Shown here piece by piece: positions 5,437-6,732 of a DNA stretch of 6,732 bases (positions within the stretch are counted from its first letter, which is position 1; each line of letters opens with the position of its first letter). A program made the translations under genes and the position numbers. Origin of the DNA: an uncultured Bacilli bacterium (GTDB taxonomy: Bacteria; Bacillota_I; Bacilli_A; RF39; UBA660); assembly GCA_947630435.1 (NCBI GenBank), contig CANRHO010000042.1:1-6732 (forward strand). Direction: 5' to 3'. The notes beneath the pieces were generated by a model. It was not told where the DNA came from. It did not search any database and saw only the letters and a program-made list of their open reading frames with translations.

Positions 5437-5673
5437 ATGAGACCAACTTTATATGGTACAAAATCATATGTAAAGGAAGTTAATGCACGAGAAAATTGGG
5501 TAGAACATAAAGTAAAAGAAAATGATAAAAAACAAAAAGTGATTAACAAAGTATTTGAAAACTATGAACCAAGTAGTGAATATTTAGAACATTTAAGGAA
5601 ACTTGTAAAATCAAATTGTAATATCAGGTATGTAGATATTGATTTAATTCTTAATAAAGCAAGAATAAAATAG
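5437..5673 (+). CDS. Small charged protein of unknown function (78 aa)
   Basis: I do not recognise this protein. It is soluble, rich in Lys, Glu and Asn, with no signal peptide, membrane segment or zinc motif. Residues about 12-42 look like one long charged helix. The second half (YEPSSEYLEHLRKLVKS then YVDIDLILNKARIK) looks like two shorter amphipathic helices. It has one cysteine in the second half. That it is a real gene is supported by a strong extended -10 promoter, a ribosome site (GAGG, seven bases before ATG) and an intrinsic terminator 7 bases after the stop, so it is a complete single-gene unit. The layout would suit a small regulatory or antitoxin-like protein, but no partner gene is next to it and no such motif is clear. 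The reading is confident for existence, not for function. Confidence 0.75.
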   Translation: MRPTLYGTKSYVKEVNARENWVEHKVKENDKKQKVINKVFENYEPSSEYLEHLRKLVKSNCNIRYVDIDLILNKARIK

Positions 5674-5679
5674 TTGATT

Positions 5680-5723
5680 AAGATATATGAAACGTGGTTC
5701 ATATTATACATCTTGCCTTTTTT
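5680..5723 (+). terminator. Intrinsic terminator of the 78-residue gene
   Basis: ATATGAA (5685-5691) and TTCATAT (5698-5704) form a perfect 7-bp stem around a six-base loop. AAGAT (5680-5684) and ATCTT (5710-5714) extend it after a five-base bulge. GCC and six T (5718-5723) follow. It begins 7 bases after the stop codon. Confidence 0.75.
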
Positions 5724-5740
5724 CATAAAATGATTATAAT
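5713..5740 (+). promoter_or_regulatory. Promoter of the zinc-ribbon membrane protein gene
   Basis: TTGCCT (5713-5718), a 16-base spacer and a perfect TATAAT (5735-5740) lie about 40 bases before the ATG at 5781. The -35 box overlaps the base of the preceding terminator stem and the first T of its T-run, so one gene's terminator and the next gene's promoter share bases. Confidence 0.6.
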
Positions 5741-5780
5741 AAAAGCATTTAAAAATGATTTATAAAAAGAGGAGACAAGT

Positions 5781-6470
5781 ATGAAGAAAATATTAACATT
5801 TATACCACTTGGAATAGGAATAAGTGCTGCAATTATATATATATTTAATGTTATTCAGTTTAGGATAATAAATAATTCTGCGACATTATTTCAAATACTT
5901 TCTAATTTAAAAATTTATTTATATGTTTCTATAGCAGGTTTTATATCTTATTTTTTGATAAAGGTATTATGTGTTTTAGATGAAAAACATAAAATAGTTA
6001 ATTTTTCAAATAGTAAAGCTGAACCTAAGGATATAGTTACTGATAATACATATGAACCATTTGAAAATACAATTGTATCTAAAAAAGAAGCTTTTGATAA
6101 TAAAATAGATGACTACATAACCTTTTATAATAAAAGTAAAGATAAGTCACACGTATATGATAATGGTGATAATTTAAAAAATCAATCTATATCTGAATTA
6201 AAAGAAGATGAAAAAGTTGTTGTTAATGAAAATAAATATTGTTTTAGATGTGGAAAAAAAATTCCTTTATCAGCGCGATTTTGTTCATTTTGTGGAATTT
6301 TTCAAGATAATAAAAATACTACTAATCCAATTTTAAAAAACATAATAAACTTACTTGAAATAGTAATTTTACTTCTTATAATATATTTTTCATTAAACAT
6401 GTTATTTGAATATAAAGAAAGTAAAGATCCTAATTTTAAATCTCCTTTTAAAGTAAGTATGACAAAGTAG
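5781..6470 (+). CDS. Membrane protein with a four-cysteine zinc ribbon, unknown function
   Basis: The 229-residue protein has two N-terminal membrane segments (about 4-26 and 45-66), a charged, Asn/Lys/Asp-rich linker (67-150), a zinc ribbon and a third membrane segment (about 189-209) before a short hydrophilic tail. The ribbon is YCFRCGKKIPLSARFCSFCG: Cys154-x2-Cys157-x10-Cys168-x2-Cys171, the usual double-knuckle (zinc_ribbon/DZR-like) pattern. Such ribbons are common in Firmicute membrane proteins but usually sit at the N-terminus; here it is directly before the last membrane segment. By the positive-inside pattern the linker and ribbon are probably cytoplasmic, which is inference. No catalytic domain is visible. 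The ribosome site GAGGAG (5769-5774) sits six bases before the ATG. It has its own promoter and terminator, so it stands alone. Confidence 0.85.
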   Translation: MKKILTFIPLGIGISAAIIYIFNVIQFRIINNSATLFQILSNLKIYLYVSIAGFISYFLIKVLCVLDEKHKIVNFSNSKAEPKDIVTDNTYEPFENTIVSKKEAFDNKIDDYITFYNKSKDKSHVYDNGDNLKNQSISELKEDEKVVVNENKYCFRCGKKIPLSARFCSFCGIFQDNKNTTNPILKNIINLLEIVILLLIIYFSLNMLFEYKESKDPNFKSPFKVSMTK

Positions 6471-6486
6471 TTTACTTTGTCTTTTT
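6461..6486 (+). terminator. Strong intrinsic terminator overlapping the stop codon
   Basis: GACAAAGTA (6461-6469), loop GTT and TACTTTGTC (6473-6481) form a perfect 9-bp stem followed by TTTTT (6482-6486). The 5' arm codes for the last residues (MTK) and most of the TAG stop. The T-run reaches the stop codon of the convergent gene. On the minus strand the hairpin is not followed by a T-run, so it acts mainly on the plus strand. Confidence 0.85.
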
Positions 6487-6732
6487 ATTTAAAACATGTT
6501 AAGTTTTTATATCTAAAATTAAACGTATCAATGCCAGTTTTTAAACTATTAATTATTTTTAATTTATTTTTCTTAATTATTCTTTTTTTATCATAAGCAG
6601 TAAATAAATTTATGTTTTCTTTTTTAAAGCTGTTGTTAAATATTTCTATGCTGTTACCATGAATTACAAATTTAACTCCATCTTCAATTGCGTTAAGAAT
6701 TCTTTTTTTATTTTTTCTAATTTTATTTTTTA
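6485..6732 (-). CDS. 3' end of an unknown gene, cut by the window edge
   Basis: On the minus strand a frame is open from the right edge (first full codon 6728-6730) for 81 codons to TAA at 6485-6487. The start lies outside the window. The visible part is very rich in Lys, Asn and Ile. A structured-looking stretch, RILNAIEDGVKFVIHGNSIE, is followed by FNNSFKKENINLFTAYDKKR and a basic C-terminus ending NLTCFK. Eighty-one codons without a stop in such AT-rich DNA, plus codon choice like the neighbours, support a real gene. I do not recognise the family and see no membrane segment or metal motif. It is convergent with the zinc-ribbon gene. Confidence 0.6.
   Translation of the reverse strand, partial: KNKIRKNKKRILNAIEDGVKFVIHGNSIEIFNNSFKKENINLFTAYDKKRIIKKNKLKIINSLKTGIDTFNFRYKNLTCFK

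Noticed and set aside
5437..5673. The 78-residue protein as a VbhA-like antitoxin of a Fic toxin
   Set aside because: The C-terminal layout (PSSEYLEHLRKLV then a final helix) is only vaguely similar. The inhibitory S/T-x3-E-G/N motif is incomplete: Ser10 and Glu14 are followed by Val. No Fic gene is in the window.

Overview
The window is very AT-rich chromosomal DNA with Shine-Dalgarno-led genes, sigma-A type promoters and intrinsic terminators. All tryptophans in the genes are TGG and every gene stops at TAA or TAG. This fits a low-GC Firmicute. A diaminopentanoate-dehydrogenase-like enzyme, a short clostridial-type serine acetyltransferase and a HelD protein make an anaerobic Clostridia/Tissierellia-like host my best guess. 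The taxon is inference.

Layout, left to right. (1) Bases 1-32 are the 5' part of a tRNA-Ser gene on the minus strand, cut by the window edge, with its own promoter at 47-75. (2) A membrane-anchored J-domain protein (89-826, minus) is divergent from (3) a DapB-fold NAD(P)-dependent dehydrogenase (932-1981, plus). (4) A 390-bp internally deleted IS3-family element (1992-2381), with 23-bp perfect terminal inverted repeats and a decayed transposase, separates it from (5) cysE (2465-2995). (6) A leader with a promoter, a possible 16-codon ORF and a terminator-like hairpin precedes (7) helD (3133-5160), the RNA-polymerase-recycling ATPase. (8) A 276-bp spacer holds a helD terminator candidate, a 24-bp tandem duplication and a strong extended -10 promoter overlapped by a palindrome. 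(9) A 78-residue protein of unknown function (5437-5673) has its own promoter and terminator. (10) A three-segment membrane protein with a four-cysteine zinc ribbon (5781-6470) follows, and its terminator overlaps its stop codon. (11) The 3' end of a convergent unknown gene runs off the right edge (6485-6732, minus).

The genes look like single transcription units, not one operon: most have their own promoter or terminator, directions change, and the functions (tRNA, chaperone partner, amino-acid metabolism, RNA polymerase recycling, unknown membrane protein) do not form one pathway. I see no CRISPR array, phage genes or convincing new multi-gene system. The most distinctive items are the helD leader, which looks like a conditional terminator, the MITE-like IS3 derivative, and the two uncharacterised genes at the right.
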